A stretch of 64,000 nt of DNA, from positions 1,860,001-1,924,000 of the forward strand of contig BRON01000004.1 of NCBI GenBank assembly GCA_024345305.1, read 5' to 3'. This stretch comes from Mrakia gelida (lineage: Eukaryota > Basidiomycota > Tremellomycetes > Cystofilobasidiales > Mrakiaceae). Below are positions 1-12,000 of this stretch, piece by piece. How positions within the stretch are numbered: the stretch's first letter is position 1; each line of letters begins with the position of its first letter. The notes under the pieces are model-generated. The model was given only the letters and a program-made list of their open reading frames with translations. It did no database searches and was not told the origin of the DNA. A program made the translations under genes and the position numbers.

Positions 1-1
1 T

Positions 2-724
2 ACCTCCTCTCCCTCCCAACAACGAGCAGCTCAACGCTCAGTCGACCTTCACATCCCTCTTCCAACCTCTTCCCTCTCCAATCCATCTTCACCTATCTCT
101 TCCACCCTCGAAACACCCGTTTGGATCCTCGGAGACGGAAGCTCGTACGACATGGCGAGCAGGAACCCGATGGACTCGCCGTCGTCGACCCTCTTCCCTC
201 CCTCTCCGCTCAGCCTCGACCAGTCACCCTCCTCGTCCCCATCCGGCGCCGCCGCCGACAAAGAACCCTACTTCCCTCGAGTCGCCTCCACCGTTCACAC
301 TCCTCCTCCATCGAGCTACAAACCTCCCGCCTCCCCTCCTCTTTCGAACGGCCACGACTCCTCCTCCACCTCCTCAATCCCAGTTCCCTCCTCACCAACA
401 GCCACCATCACGCCTTCCAAAAAGCCCTCCCTCCCAACTCCCATCAGTTCCTTCGTCGTCCTACCCCTCGCTTCTCCTCGACCAGAGCGAGCGAGAGCTC
501 AATCTCAGTCAGCGACGATGGGCGGTGGATCGGACTCGAGCACTCCCTCGTCTTCGCCTCGAGCTCAACCAACTCGATCCGCTTCGGTGCCCAGACGAAG
601 GACAGCGTCGCCGCTCGAGGTCAAGGAGGCTCCAGCGGTGGGAGGAGTGCAGAAGATCAAGGGGATGTGGGGGATGTTGAAGGGGTTGCAGATTGGAGGA
701 GCGGCGGGAGTGAGGGGATTTTAG
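2..724 (+). CDS. 3' end of an unidentified gene, 5' end outside the window
   Basis: The frame is open from the left edge of the window to a TAG at 722-724, so this is the last exon of a gene that starts upstream. The visible 240 residues are rich in Ser, Pro and Thr, typical of a disordered tail. Only a short stretch near the edge (PVWILGDGSSYD) and the last 30 residues, which are Gly/Lys/Met-rich (KIKGMWGMLKGLQ), look ordered. A Met lies at 152, but the frame is coding-like before it, so I do not treat it as the start. I recognise no family. The boundary is supported by the stop codon followed by pyrimidine-rich non-coding sequence. Confidence 0.5.
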   Translation, partial: TSSPSQQRAAQRSVDLHIPLPTSSLSNPSSPISSTLETPVWILGDGSSYDMASRNPMDSPSSTLFPPSPLSLDQSPSSSPSGAAADKEPYFPRVASTVHTPPPSSYKPPASPPLSNGHDSSSTSSIPVPSSPTATITPSKKPSLPTPISSFVVLPLASPRPERARAQSQSATMGGGSDSSTPSSSPRAQPTRSASVPRRRTASPLEVKEAPAVGGVQKIKGMWGMLKGLQIGGAAGVRGF

Positions 725-1246
725 AGTCGACGAAGACGCGTCTCTTTCTTTTGCTTTGCTGCCTCCCTCTCTTCGTCTCTCTCTCTCTTTCTCGACATAG
801 TCTCGCGTTATAGTCTACCCTACTCGAACTCTTCAGTTGTACACTACTTTTAACCCTTCCCACCAACCTCGATTTGTATCAACCAGGTCTTTCGAACCTG
901 CAGCTTCTTTCTCCACGCGACTCGTCTCTTTCTTCTTCTTCCTCTAGCGCTTTCGTCTCGTTCATAATACGTACTCGTGCTCGTGCTCTCTCTCGAACAA
1001 CTGCCTGTTCTCGCTACTCTATAACCACCTCCCTTGGAGTCCTCCCTCACGATATCAACGACTTTCTCCCGTTTCGACTTTTCCTTGCTCGCTCTCGTAA
1101 CTCGGGAAGAAACATGGGCATCACCGTTGACTGAGAACTGAAGCGACCTTTTGAAGGAAATCCGAGAAACGTAACGAACAGAGGCAGAGCGAGATATGTA
1201 CGAGACGGAGAGCGAGAGAAGGAACTAGCGAAAGGTCGAACTCGAA
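725..1246. other. intergenic, convergent 3' ends
   Basis: This stretch lies between two genes that converge. It is C/T-rich at 770-1020 and I see no supported gene, RNA or repeat in it. Confidence 0.5.
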
Positions 1247-4200
1247 TCAAAGAGTCGCCTCGAGCTGAGTGTCGTCGGCGTGTTTCGCGATGATGATCTG
1301 GAACTCTCCATCGGGCCTGACCCATCGCTGAAGGAGACGAGGCAGTCGGGTAGAGAGAGGAGAAGGTCAGCTCATCGTTTGAAGAAGAAGGAGAAAGAGA
1401 GGAGGGAAGCTGAGCGACGCACCTGCGAGACGACGTCCCAAATGGAAAGCGAGTAGATCGAGAGAGGGAGTTTGACGCGAGTGGTAGCTCCAGGGTCGAG
1501 GTTGATTCGCTCGAAGCCTCGAAGGACTCGGGGCTGGTACGAGGTGAAGAGAAAAGAGGAAGAGGAGGTCAGCTTCGCGACAAGGAGACTCGACGAGGGA
1601 GGTTAAGGAATGCGAGACGATCGACTCACAGGTTCTCCAGCAGACTCAGGGAAGGTCACGAACATGAGGGGAACATCGCATCCGTTGACTAACCCGGTGT
1701 TGGTGACGTCAAACTAAAGAGAGCAGGGGAAGGACGAGCGAGTCAGCGGGAAACAAGAAGAGGCGACGGCGCAACGAAAGGCGAACGAAACTCACCTCGA
1801 CCGACCATCGAGTCGCATGAAGCCTATCGTGGAGGAATAACGAGAGTCAGCGAGTGTATAGCAAGTCGAGGCCGAGTATAGGAGAAGACGAGACTGACCA
1901 CTCAGCAACAGAAGATCCAACCTCCGTCGCGTCTCCCCGCTTGTGAATTCGTTCGTCCTCGAGATGTCTCCTTGAAGCGGCGACCTCGATGATTTGGAGA
2001 TCGTTGTACTCGAAGGTCGTGTAGGAGAGTCCAAATCCGAAAGGGAAGAGGGGTGTGATGTTGTTGGCCTGGAACCATCTGCGAGAGAGAAAGAGTGAAG
2101 ATCAGTGAGCCGTCGAATTAGAGGCGACGCGTCGAAGAAAGCGAGGGCGAACCGATAGTCTGCGAGAACGAGAGGAGCAAGGTCAGTTGGAGGAGCTGAG
2201 ATGGTAGAAGCTGAACGTGTGACTTACCGATGAGAAGCTCCTCGGTGTAGTCTGAAGAGATAAACGAGGAACAGATCAGCGAATGTCAAAAGACTCGACA
2301 AGAGGAGGCGAGCGGTACCACTCACCGATCTGAGGATGAGCGGGCTCCAAAGTCGTTTGGAAGTTGATGTAGGGGACTGGATAGTCGTCTCGGTTCTTAG
2401 CGATGGTGTATGGGAGTCGCTGGAGGAGGGAATCGGTCGCAGAGTCAGGGAAGGAGCCAGGGGTGATAAAAGAAAGGAGGGGACTCGTCGAGCTCACAGC
2501 TGATGGATTGTAGCTGAGGAGACGAAGGGTTTCGAGTCAGCGAGAGTAAATACGAAGAAAGAAAAGGCAAGATGAACTCACTCTCCGTAGAGGACGTCGG
2601 TGAGTGCGTTTCCTGATGAGAAGTGACGAAGATCAAGTCAGCTTCCTCGCTCCTCGACGGCGTTCGAAGGTTGTTTGGATGGACGGACCTGACTCTTGGC
2701 CTGGAAGACCGGCCCAGACGATAGCAGTGATGTTGGGGTGCTGAGGCGAAGAAGAGAGAGGTGACGATCAGCGGAGAGGCAAATCGTCACCGCGTCCGAA
2801 GTGAACAAGGTGAACTCACGTCGATCCAAGGCATCAAGATGGGTCCAACGCTGTTGATGATGACTGAGAGAGCGAGGGGAAGTGTAAAAGATTAGAACGG
2901 GCGTCTGAGCAAAGAGAGGAGGAGAGATGGATTGACCAATGGTGTTCTGAAGGAAGAGGAAAGCAGGAGGCGACGCGATTTAGTTTCGGATCTCGGCAGC
3001 TAGACGGATGAGCGATTGGGGTAGACCTACCTTGTTCCTAGAAGCTACGGACTCTACGAGAACGTCTCCGCTAAGCCAAGCTGATATGTTTTTCCTGCGA
3101 ATGTGAACGGAGGCTCGAGGTCAGCGTTCCGAACAAAGAAGCGTACGAAGGCGAGAACTCGTCTCCCTCTTCGCGTCGTCTTCGAGCAGAGTGCTCGAGA
3201 CCGTTCAAGCACTCACCTATCACCGTAGTTACCATCTACGACAGCGTTATCCTCACCGCTGTTGCTCGAGATGAAGACGAGAGCGGCAGCGGGTCCAGTC
3301 GCTGAAGTCGCGATCGTCGCGTTGTCCCAGTTGTCGCACGTCCAGCTGTTTCGGAGACGGGTTTGAATGTCAGAAAATAGCCTCGAGAAGACAGTTGGGA
3401 GAGAAAGAGAGGGAGAGGGGACGAACATCACCGTTGTCGCGTTCTCACGAGCTCGTCGCTGAATTGCTTCGAGAGGCTGGAGTGAAGGACGTGAGACAAG
3501 AAAAAGTCAGTATAGAGTACGAGAAGTAAGACGAAAAGATGAGTGGACGCACAGAGATGAGGTACGGAAGCTCTGGGAATCGAAGTCGACGCGAGGGAAG
3601 AGTCAGCGAACGCTCGACGTTCGGTCATCCCTGAACGAAGGGCGAAGACTCACGAGCAGTTCCAGATCCCCAACCAATCACCAAGTTTCCATCTGCTCCA
3701 GCTCGGTTATTCCTGAAGAAGTGAGATCGAAGAGAGAAGGTCAGTCTAGAGTTCGAAGCGTGTCTTGTACGGAGAAAACGAGGGACGAACCATCCGTTCG
3801 GTCCTTTCCAAGGAGGGCAAGCTCCGTTTCCAATAAGCGAGATATCCCTGAGAGAAGGTTTGAGGGGTAGAGTGTTGTTGTCGTTCTTGAGGAGTACGAC
3901 CGAGGCGGCTCCCATCTCTCGAATCAGCCTGACGAAACGAAGCGAGGTCAGTTCGCGAGGCTGAAGGAAGATCAAGGAGTTCGCCTCACTTGTAGTGATC
4001 AGCCTGAACGTTGATGTGCTTGTTGTATCGAGGGTCCAGTTGAAGATCCCAAGACTCTGGAGACGAAACGGAGGAAAGGGTCAGCTGTTGTCTCGCGTCC
4101 GTTCGAGATTCGACGCGTCGAGAGGAAGACGCCAACTCACTGAAGCTGACCTCGGGCCAGTCCTCCTCCTGTTCCAAGAGGTAGTACGCAGCAAGAATAC

Positions 4201-6675
4201 GAACAGCCATGTCCTTCGAATCGAGAAAGAGAGCGAAGTGAGCACGACGGGAGCGTGGATGTTGCAGAAGAAGTTCGGCGAACTCACGTCGACTCGAGTC
4301 TCGGGAACGGAACCGTTTCGAACCGATTCGGTGAGGTTGTATCCCCAGTAGCTGGTGTTCGACTTAAAGACTATATCTCCTGGCATAGACATGTCCAATC
4401 CTGGTTGAGGAAGGAACGAAGCAGAGAGGAAGAAGAACGTTCAGCACTCGTCAAGGCGAGAAAGCTAACCTCGTCCTTGCTGAAGCAAGAGCTCTCCAGG
4501 TCCATTCTTCGGACTCACCGGCGAGCGCTCCTCCAACTCAGACTCGTGAGCTTGCCAATCCGACCTGTCACAGAACAAGAAAAGAGGTCAGCGACGCATC
4601 TTTCGTCGGGTCGACGATTCCCTTCCTCTGTCGTCCTGCCCCGTCTTCTCGCTCGAAACTCACATCACGTATCCCTGGAATCCGAGCTCGGTCTTGAGAA
4701 TACCGTCTGGGTTGATCGGGATCGAGGTCAGCAAGGAGGGGAGGAAGGATCGAGAGCGCGAGGCGACTCACTCAAAAGAGCACTGTCTAAGAACGACGAG
4801 GAGTCGAGTCAGCTTCGAAGTCTAGGGACCAGGCTCGAGAGTTGTCTCACTCACTCTGGCAAGCCCAAGAGCTGTTAATCTGGTTGTAGGAGCACATGAC
4901 TGGGAACGAGAGGGAAGGAGGTGCGAATCGTCAGTCGAAGCTCAGAGACTCGACTCGATCCGTCGAACTCACCACTCGCGACGTCGGCTTGGATAGAACG
5001 CAGGAAGGGAGCGAGGTAGACTTCGTGAAGAGTTCGATCGTTGACGTTGCTAGAGACCTCAGTTCTGTTCCGCTCTTGCTCGTTGGCGATGCTGAAGGAG
5101 AGGACGGAGGTCAGATTTCGAGCGAAGGCTCGTCGGGTCGATAGGGGGAAGGGGACGAACTAGTGCTTAGCGACAGCCTGAACTCCCTTTCCAGGAGTTT
5201 GCATTCCTTTGATAGTCTCGTAAGCTGCTTCTCCTTGGAGGTAAGGGCTGGAGAAGGGCGAAGACGAGAGTTAGTTCGTGCGAGAGGTACGCGTCGACGA
5301 AGAGAGCTCGCGGACTCACTCTCCACCGAAGCCTTCCCAGTTCCTTCCAGCTTGGACGGCTCGATAAGGGTTCATCATCGGTCCGAGAGCGACGTGAACT
5401 GGAAAAGCGGAGGAAGGGAAAGGTCGAGGTCAGCTCGTTTCATTCGAGGTGGAGGTAGCTCGACGCGAATGAAAACAGGAAACTCACTTCCTTTCCCCTT
5501 GAACTCCTCGGCCATCGCGAGTCCTCGAGCCCGAATGAGATCTCGGTCGAACTGGAAGGAAAGGGAAGAATTTCATCAGATTGGAGGAAGGCGAAGAGAG
5601 GGGCACACGTCGAGTTTGAAGGCAGAGGAACGAACCGTAGCAGCAGCGTTGATGCCAGCAGGGCTGGGGGAAAGAAGAGTCGATTTGGTTCATCAGTATC
5701 CCATAGAGGGAACGAGTTCTTGACTTTCCCTCTAACTCGAAGGAAGACGAGGTAGAGGGGAAACGAGACTCACAAGACTGAAACAAAGTCACTTCGTCGA
5801 ACTCCGAGGGGCGAGTCTTGCAAGCAGAGCCCATCGAAGTCCAAGTCAGGTTGAGCAGCAATGTTTCCAATGCAGCTGCCATTCTGCCACCCGACTGGCG
5901 AACGACGAACGAAGGGGCAGAGGCAGAAGAACGACGCGTCGAGTCAGTTCGCGTCGAGTTCGTTTCGGCTCATCCGACAGCTCAGCGGTTCAACTCACCT
6001 CCGGTAGTGATGTTGACCTATTACGTCGAGTGCAGAGAGTTTCAAGAGGGGCGCGAAGGGCGAGGAAGAGTTGTAGAGGAAGGATAGAGGAGTGGCAGGA
6101 GAAAAAAGAGTCGTCAGCCGCGCGTCGATCTCTTCCTTCGAACTCAAAGCTGAAACCAAACCACTTCTCATTCCCTTTCCTGTGCCAAGCACAAACTCAC
6201 CTTCTGCTCGAGAGTCCAAGTTGAAATCCTCGCTTTCGCCTGAAGGACCGAGAGAGAGAGAGGAGTAGTCAGCCCTCCAGGGAAAGGGAAAGAAAGAGCC
6301 CGACGAGGGGATCAGAGGAGGAGCGAGGACGCAGATGAGAGTTCGACAAGACGAGCTCACCTTTTCCGTCGCGACCTTCCAAGCTCCTTCGCCACGAGTA
6401 TCAGGGGCTGGGTAGAAAGGTGGCGAGAAGGAAGTTGGCGAGGGAGAGAGGGAGGTGGAAGCGATGGTGGTCGAGGCGGCGAAAGTAGAGGTCGTCGAGG
6501 AGATGGCGGTGGCCGAGGCGTTGAGGAGAGCTGAGGTCGAGTTGAGGGATTGGGAGTTGGCGAGGAGAGCCGTTCCCAGTAAGAGCGCAAGGGTAGATCT
6601 GTAGAAGAAGAAGAGAGAGGTCAGGATGGAGGAAAAAGAGAAGGGAGACGAGAAACGAGAGAGTCACTTCATCAT
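1247..6675 (-). CDS. secreted GH3 beta-glucosidase, distal copy; carries a one-base frameshift
   Basis: Glycoside hydrolase family 3 enzymes release glucose from the non-reducing ends of beta-glucans. The gene starts with tandem ATGs at 6675 and 6672; exon 1 is only 8 nt, and splicing gives a signal peptide (MMKSTLALLLGTALLANSQS) and a Ser/Thr/Ala-rich linker. Family blocks follow in order: WTLEQKVNITTGG, the LCLQDSPLGVR region, GPMMNPYRAVQAGRNWEGFGG, CSYNQINSSWACQ, GFQGYVMSDW with the Asp nucleophile, GLDMSMPGD, and the C-terminal domain starting IREMGAASVVLLKN. A fibronectin-III-like end (WVRPDGEFQI) stops with TGA at 1247-1249. About 30 exons share their layout with the copy at 9080-14460. 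Odd: the exon after SDW lacks one base relative to the paralog near 4540, so the predicted frame runs into a stop soon after. All other exons I checked are in frame. It may be a recent pseudogene, a sequence error, or rescued by splicing I cannot see. Confidence 0.85.
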
Positions 6676-7076
6676 CGCTCGACTTCGAGGAAGAGGTGGT
6701 GGTTTGAGGAAGGAAGGCAACAACAGCGAGCTCGGACCGAATGGGTCGCGAAAGGCTGAAAATTGACGCTAGCAGAGGTTCCAAGACAAACGACGATGGG
6801 ACGGTCAGGCGGCAGAAGAAAGAAAACAAACCCGAGCTTCCTCCGTCCTCCGTCGTCGGCTAGGCTCATCTTCTCGATCTGCCGTCGAGGAGGCGCTTTA
6901 CGGCACCGAGAAAGGGGGGCTTCAGCTTGTTGTCGAATTGGTCGAGCTGGTCGAGCTGCCTGAGACGAGAGGAAGCGCGCGAACTGGGTTTGAGAAAGGT
7001 CATTAATCAGGTCGTTAAGCGAAAGAGGGTAGGAGGGAAAGAAAGGGATCCAAGAGACGACGAGAGAGAGGAGAGA
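6676..7076. other. promoter region of the distal GH3 gene
   Basis: This lies upstream of the GH3 start at 6675 and downstream of the FMP52-like stop. I see no gene and no clear TATA box. Confidence 0.4.
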
Positions 7077-8492
7077 CTAAGCGGTTCCGAGCTTGATGAT
7101 CTGCTGGTTCGAGTAGTAGCTGATAGGGAGGGGAAGAGGGAGAGAGAAGTGAGACGCGTCGTCGGTCAGCTTCGTTCTTCTTCTCACGCAGAGCGCTGGC
7201 GAAACTGGACTGGAAGGAGACTGACTGAACACCATCCTCCTTCGAGTGAGCGAGATTCGCGATAGCCTTGGCTAAACTGAGACAAGGAGAAGAAGAAGAG
7301 GCGACAGTGAGCTTCGGCTCTTAATCATCCTCGCACGACGCTCGACGTCCCCACACAGTGTCCTCCCCTCCTTCCCATTCAACTAAGAAATGCGGAAGAA
7401 AAGAGAAAAGGGAACTTACACCTCAGCATCAACACCAGCTCGATCCAGACCAGGGAATCCCACCGCCCGCAATCCCTTGAACAGACCCTGAGCGGCCCCC
7501 TCGAGAGTTCGAGTGTGATCTCGAGCTCCGACGAGCAATCCTGGCTGGAGAATGAAGGTCCTCTTGAATCCGAGATCCTTGACGGCGTCCTCGAGCTCTC
7601 CCTGTACGAACGAAGACGAAGTTCGATCGAAGTTAGCTCTCATCTCGGGCACATGAGCTCTCGACTCGACCTTCCTCTCTCTCTCTCGCCCCTCCGACTT
7701 CGATGACAAGGCGCTCGAGACGGGACTGACCTTCATCTTAGTGTATGGACTGTAAGAGGTGGCGCTGGCTCCAGTAGACGAGAGAAGGATGAACTGGATC
7801 GACGAGGAAGAGAGGGAGGGAAGGGAGGGTGTTGATCAGCTCGAGCTCGCTTTCCCTTCCTCCTTCCCATCCTTCTTGAATGACTTCTCGCGACCCCCAG
7901 CGAGCCAACCCATCCTGAGATAAGACCGACTTGAAGACTCACAGTCTCGATTCCCTCGGCCTTCGCAGCCTTAGCCAACTCCAAGTTCAAGTCGAGATCG
8001 ATCTTCCGTTGCTCCTCGACGGATCCAGCTGCGGCCTTCGTCGTCCCAAGACAGGTCACGAAGACCTTATCCTCGTTGGGGACGGCAGGGGTAGTAGCTG
8101 TAGCGGCACCAGCAGAAGCGAGGTTCCAAGTCTTAGGGTCCTGGAAGTTGACGACGAGGTTGGTGTGAGGAGTAGCCGGCGAGGGGACGGGGAGCTTGGA
8201 GTCGAGAGCTCGTCGAGTGATGGTCGTGATGGATGAGAATCGAGAAGGGGAGGCGAGGATGGTTTGGAAGGTGTCGTTACCTGATGCGAGTCACATCAGC
8301 GAAGAGAGAGAAGGTTCAGTATGAGGAGGTGGATGGGATAGGGAGGAAGGTTGAGGAAGAAGAGGAGGGAGAAGTGGAGGGTTGAGCTCGGAGGGAGGAT
8401 GAGCGCATATACGAGCTCAGTTCCCGCAATTTACCAGTAAGACCAGTGGCTCCAACGAGGTAGACAGCGGGGTTGTGGAGGGTCGCGGCCAT
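7077..8492 (-). CDS. FMP52: FMP52-like NAD(P)-binding mitochondrial protein (TIP30/HTATIP2 family)
   Basis: The ATG at 8492 opens MAATLHNPAVYLVGATGLTG, a Rossmann-fold GxTGxTG dinucleotide-binding motif at the very N-terminus. Later exons give VFVTCLGTTKAAAGS, the block with EQRKIDLDLNLELAKAAKAEGI, then FILLSSTGASATSYSPYTKMK with a YxxxK motif, and RTFILQPGLLVGAR. The last exon ends IIKLGTA with TAG at 7077-7079. This order is that of fungal FMP52, an atypical short-chain dehydrogenase associated with the mitochondrial outer membrane; its substrate is unknown. At about 230 residues the length fits the family. The gene has at least six exons. It lies between two GH3 genes on the same strand, with no functional link I can see. 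Confidence 0.85.
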
Positions 8493-9079
8493 GGTGGTTC
8501 GAAGAAGGGATTGAATGGTTTTGGGAGGAGGGAGAGGGGTGGGAGTGAGAGAGAGGGAAGGCAGTCTTCGAAACGAGCCGACTTTTGTTCTCTTTCGGCG
8601 ATCGGCTATCTATTCGAGTAGTGACCTCAGCGAGATCCAGATTTTCAGAGGCGGGAGGTCGCAAAGATGCTGAAGTAAGCCCGCTATTGGATATCTATAC
8701 CCTCGCTCGCTGAGCTCAGATCAAAGGGGAGGAGGGGGTGAAGGCCGGGCTGGCTCGTGCTTGCTGATGGCCGGAGGACCTCCCCCTTCGCGAGAAACGC
8801 GTCGTCGGAGCTCTTCTCCCCTTCTGGAGCGTGAACGAGAGATCAAGAAAGCCTACATCTGATCTTCTTCTGAGGGGACGGACATCGTCCAGGCAAGGTT
8901 TCTCGGAACCCTTTCTCGAGCGACGCGTTCTCGACCCTCTCTCATCAACGAAACACGACTTGAAACGAGATACAGTTCATGAACAGGGTGCCGACGAGCG
9001 GCTATTTTTCGAGATACACTATACTAAGACGAGAGGGGTGAGTGGAGGGGAGGGGGTGATGTACGAGGGAGGAGGGAGT
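8493..9079. other. intergenic between FMP52-like gene and proximal GH3 gene
   Basis: It holds the FMP52-like promoter and the 3' end of the proximal GH3 gene. I see no supported gene. Confidence 0.4.
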
Positions 9080-12000
9080 CTAAAGCGTCGCCTCGAGCTG
9101 GGTGTCGTCCGCGTTCTTTCCGATGATGATGTTGAAGTCCCCGTCGGGTTTGACCCATCGCTGGTGGAAGCGAAGCGGTCAAGTAGAGAGAGAGGAGAAG
9201 GTCAGCACATCGTTCGAAAAAGAAGAATGAGAAGAGGAGGGACGCACCTGCGAAACGACGTCCCAAATGGAAAGCGAGTAGATCGAGAGAGGGAGTTTGA
9301 CACGAGTGGTAGCTCCGGGGTCGAGGTTGATTCGCTCGAAACCTCGGAGGACTCGGGGCTGGTGCGAGGTGAAGAGAAGGGAGGAAGAGGAGGTCAGCTT
9401 CGCGTCAAGGAGACTAGACGAGGGAGGCGAAGGAATGCGAGACGGTCGACTCACAGGTTCTCCAGCAGACTCGGGGAAGGTCACGAACATGAGAGGCACG
9501 TCGCATCCGTTGACGGACCCGGTGTTGGTGACGTCGAACTGAAGAGAGTAGGAGAAGAAGGAGCGAGTCAGCGGGAGCCACGAAGAGGCGACGGCGCGAC
9601 GAGAGGAAAGCTGAACTCACCTCGACCGACCATCGAGTCGCGTGAAGCCTACCGAGGAATAAAGACGAGCGTCAGTGAGTATATAGCGAGTTGAGGCCGA
9701 CAAGAGGAGAAGACGAGACTGACCACTCAGCGACGGAAGATCCAACCTCCGTCGCGTCTCCTCGCTTGTGGATTCGTTCGTCCTCGAGATGTCTCTTCGA
9801 CGCGGCGACCTCGATGATTTGGAGATCGTTATACTCGAAGGTCGTGTAGGAGAGTCCGAATCCGAATGGGAAGAGAGGCGTGATGTTGTTGGCTTGGAAC
9901 CATCTGCAAGAGAGGGCAAGGGATAACGAAGTGAGCGGTCAGGATCGAAGGCGACGCGCAGAGGAGAGAGGACGAACCGATAGTCTGGAGGAGAAAGAGG
10001 GGAGAGGTCAGTCAGAGAAGAAGCGCTGCCAGGCAGTGGTGATAATTGAACTGACCAAGTAGAAGCTCCTCGGTGTATTCTGAGGCGAAGAAAGAGAAAT
10101 AGATTAGCGAGAGATCTTGAAGAGGTCGGGAAAAGCAGTTCTCGCTCACCGATCACAGGATGAGCTGACACCTCCAAGGGGTTATCGAAGTTGATGTAAG
10201 GAACGGCGTAGTCTTCCCACTCCTGAGCGATGGTGTAGGGGAGTCGCTGAGTAAGAGAAAAGGTCGAACGCAGTCAGTAAGGGCGAGCGATTCGCGGGGA
10301 GTTGATTCGACGAGCTCACTCCGGAAGGGTTGTAGCTGAGGAGAAAAAGGAGCATCGAGTCAGCGAGGGGACTTGGGCATGTAGGTGGGAGTGACTCACT
10401 CTCCGTAGAGAACATCAGCGAGGGCGTTTCCTGTGGAGAAGAGTCGAAAACCGTCAGCTCACGTCAAATCAGCGTCGAACTGCCGCTTTCGACTGACCTG
10501 ATTCCTGGCCTGGGAGTCCAGCCCATACGACGGCGGTGATGTTGGGATGCTGAGAGAGCAAAGAAAGGGAGAGCGGGATCAGCGAAGAGATTGGGCAAGA
10601 ACGAACGCGTGGTGAGGGAAAGACTCACGTTGATCCAAGGCATGAGGATGGGCCCGACGCTGTTGACAATGACTGGGAAAGGAAAGTGGAATTGGAAAGG
10701 TTAGAACAAGATGCGGGAGCCAAGGAGCCAAGAAGCGAAGGAACGAACCGATGGTGTTCTGGAGGAACAAGAATCAACGAGACGACATGGTCAGCTGTGG
10801 TATCGACGCGAGGCGAGAGATGGACGCACCTCATTCAGAGCAGCAACAGACTCGACGAGGACGTCTCCGTTGAGCCAAGCGGAGATGTTCCTCCTGCGAG
10901 ATGGAAGAGAAGTCGGGTCAGCCTTCGCTCGACGACGCGACGAGGAGACCGAAGCTCGCGTTCATGTCCTTCGCGTGCTCAGCCGAGACAGTAAGGGCGA
11001 GCTCACCTGTCGCCGATGTTTCCGTCTACTCCCTCACCTCCCAGGTTCTCACCGCTATCGCTCGAGATGAAGACGAGGGCGGCTTCAGGTCCAGTGGCGA
11101 CCTTCGCGACGGTCACGTTGTCCCAGTTGTCGCAGACCCAGCTGGAGGAGTGGAAGAAAAAGTGATAAGGGAAAGGAAGGGAATCAGTGAAGGGCTCGAG
11201 CGGGTTCAGAGAGAAGGGGGAAGAAACTAACTCGACCGTCGTCGCGTTCTCTCGAGCTCGTTGTTGGATCGCTTCGAGAGGCTGAAGAAGGAGGAAGTGG
11301 TCGTGACATCTACGCGTTAGCAAGCAGTAACAGGAAGAGGAGAGTATGGGGAGATGAACGAACAGAGCTGAGGTAAGGGAATTCTGCGAGACCGAAGTGG
11401 GAGGGACGATCAGCTTCAACGGCGGGCGAGCGAAGAGTTGAACGAAGAGAACTTACCTCCAGATCCAGATCCCCAACCCATGACCAGGTTCCCATCTACG
11501 CCAGCTCCGTATGCGCTAAGAAAGGTGACCGAGAAGGTGGGGCATCAGCCTATCGATTCGTTCGGAAGACGCGTCGAGGCTCAATTCGAGCGACTCACAA
11601 TCCGTTGGGTCCCTTCTGAGGAGGACAGGCTCCGTTTCCGACGAGAGCGATATCCCTGAGAGATGGCTTGAGAGGAAGAGCGTTGTTCTCGTTCTTGAGA
11701 AGAACGACTGAAGCGGCACCGATCTTTCGGATCAGCCTGGCGACGACAAAGAAAGTTTGTCAGTTCATTCAAGTCGAACGAGCCCGAGAGTCGAGCAGCA
11801 TACTCACTTGTAGTGATCTGCCTGTACATTAACATGTTGGTTGGTGGAAGGGTCGAGGAGATCAAACCCATCTGAAGAAGACCAAAGGAAAGAGGCGAAA
11901 GGTCAGGTTTGTTCGACGCGTCGAATTGTGCGAATAACTCACTGAAGTTCGTCTCAGGGAAGCCTTCGTCCTGCTCCAGAAGGTAGTACGCAGAGAGGAT

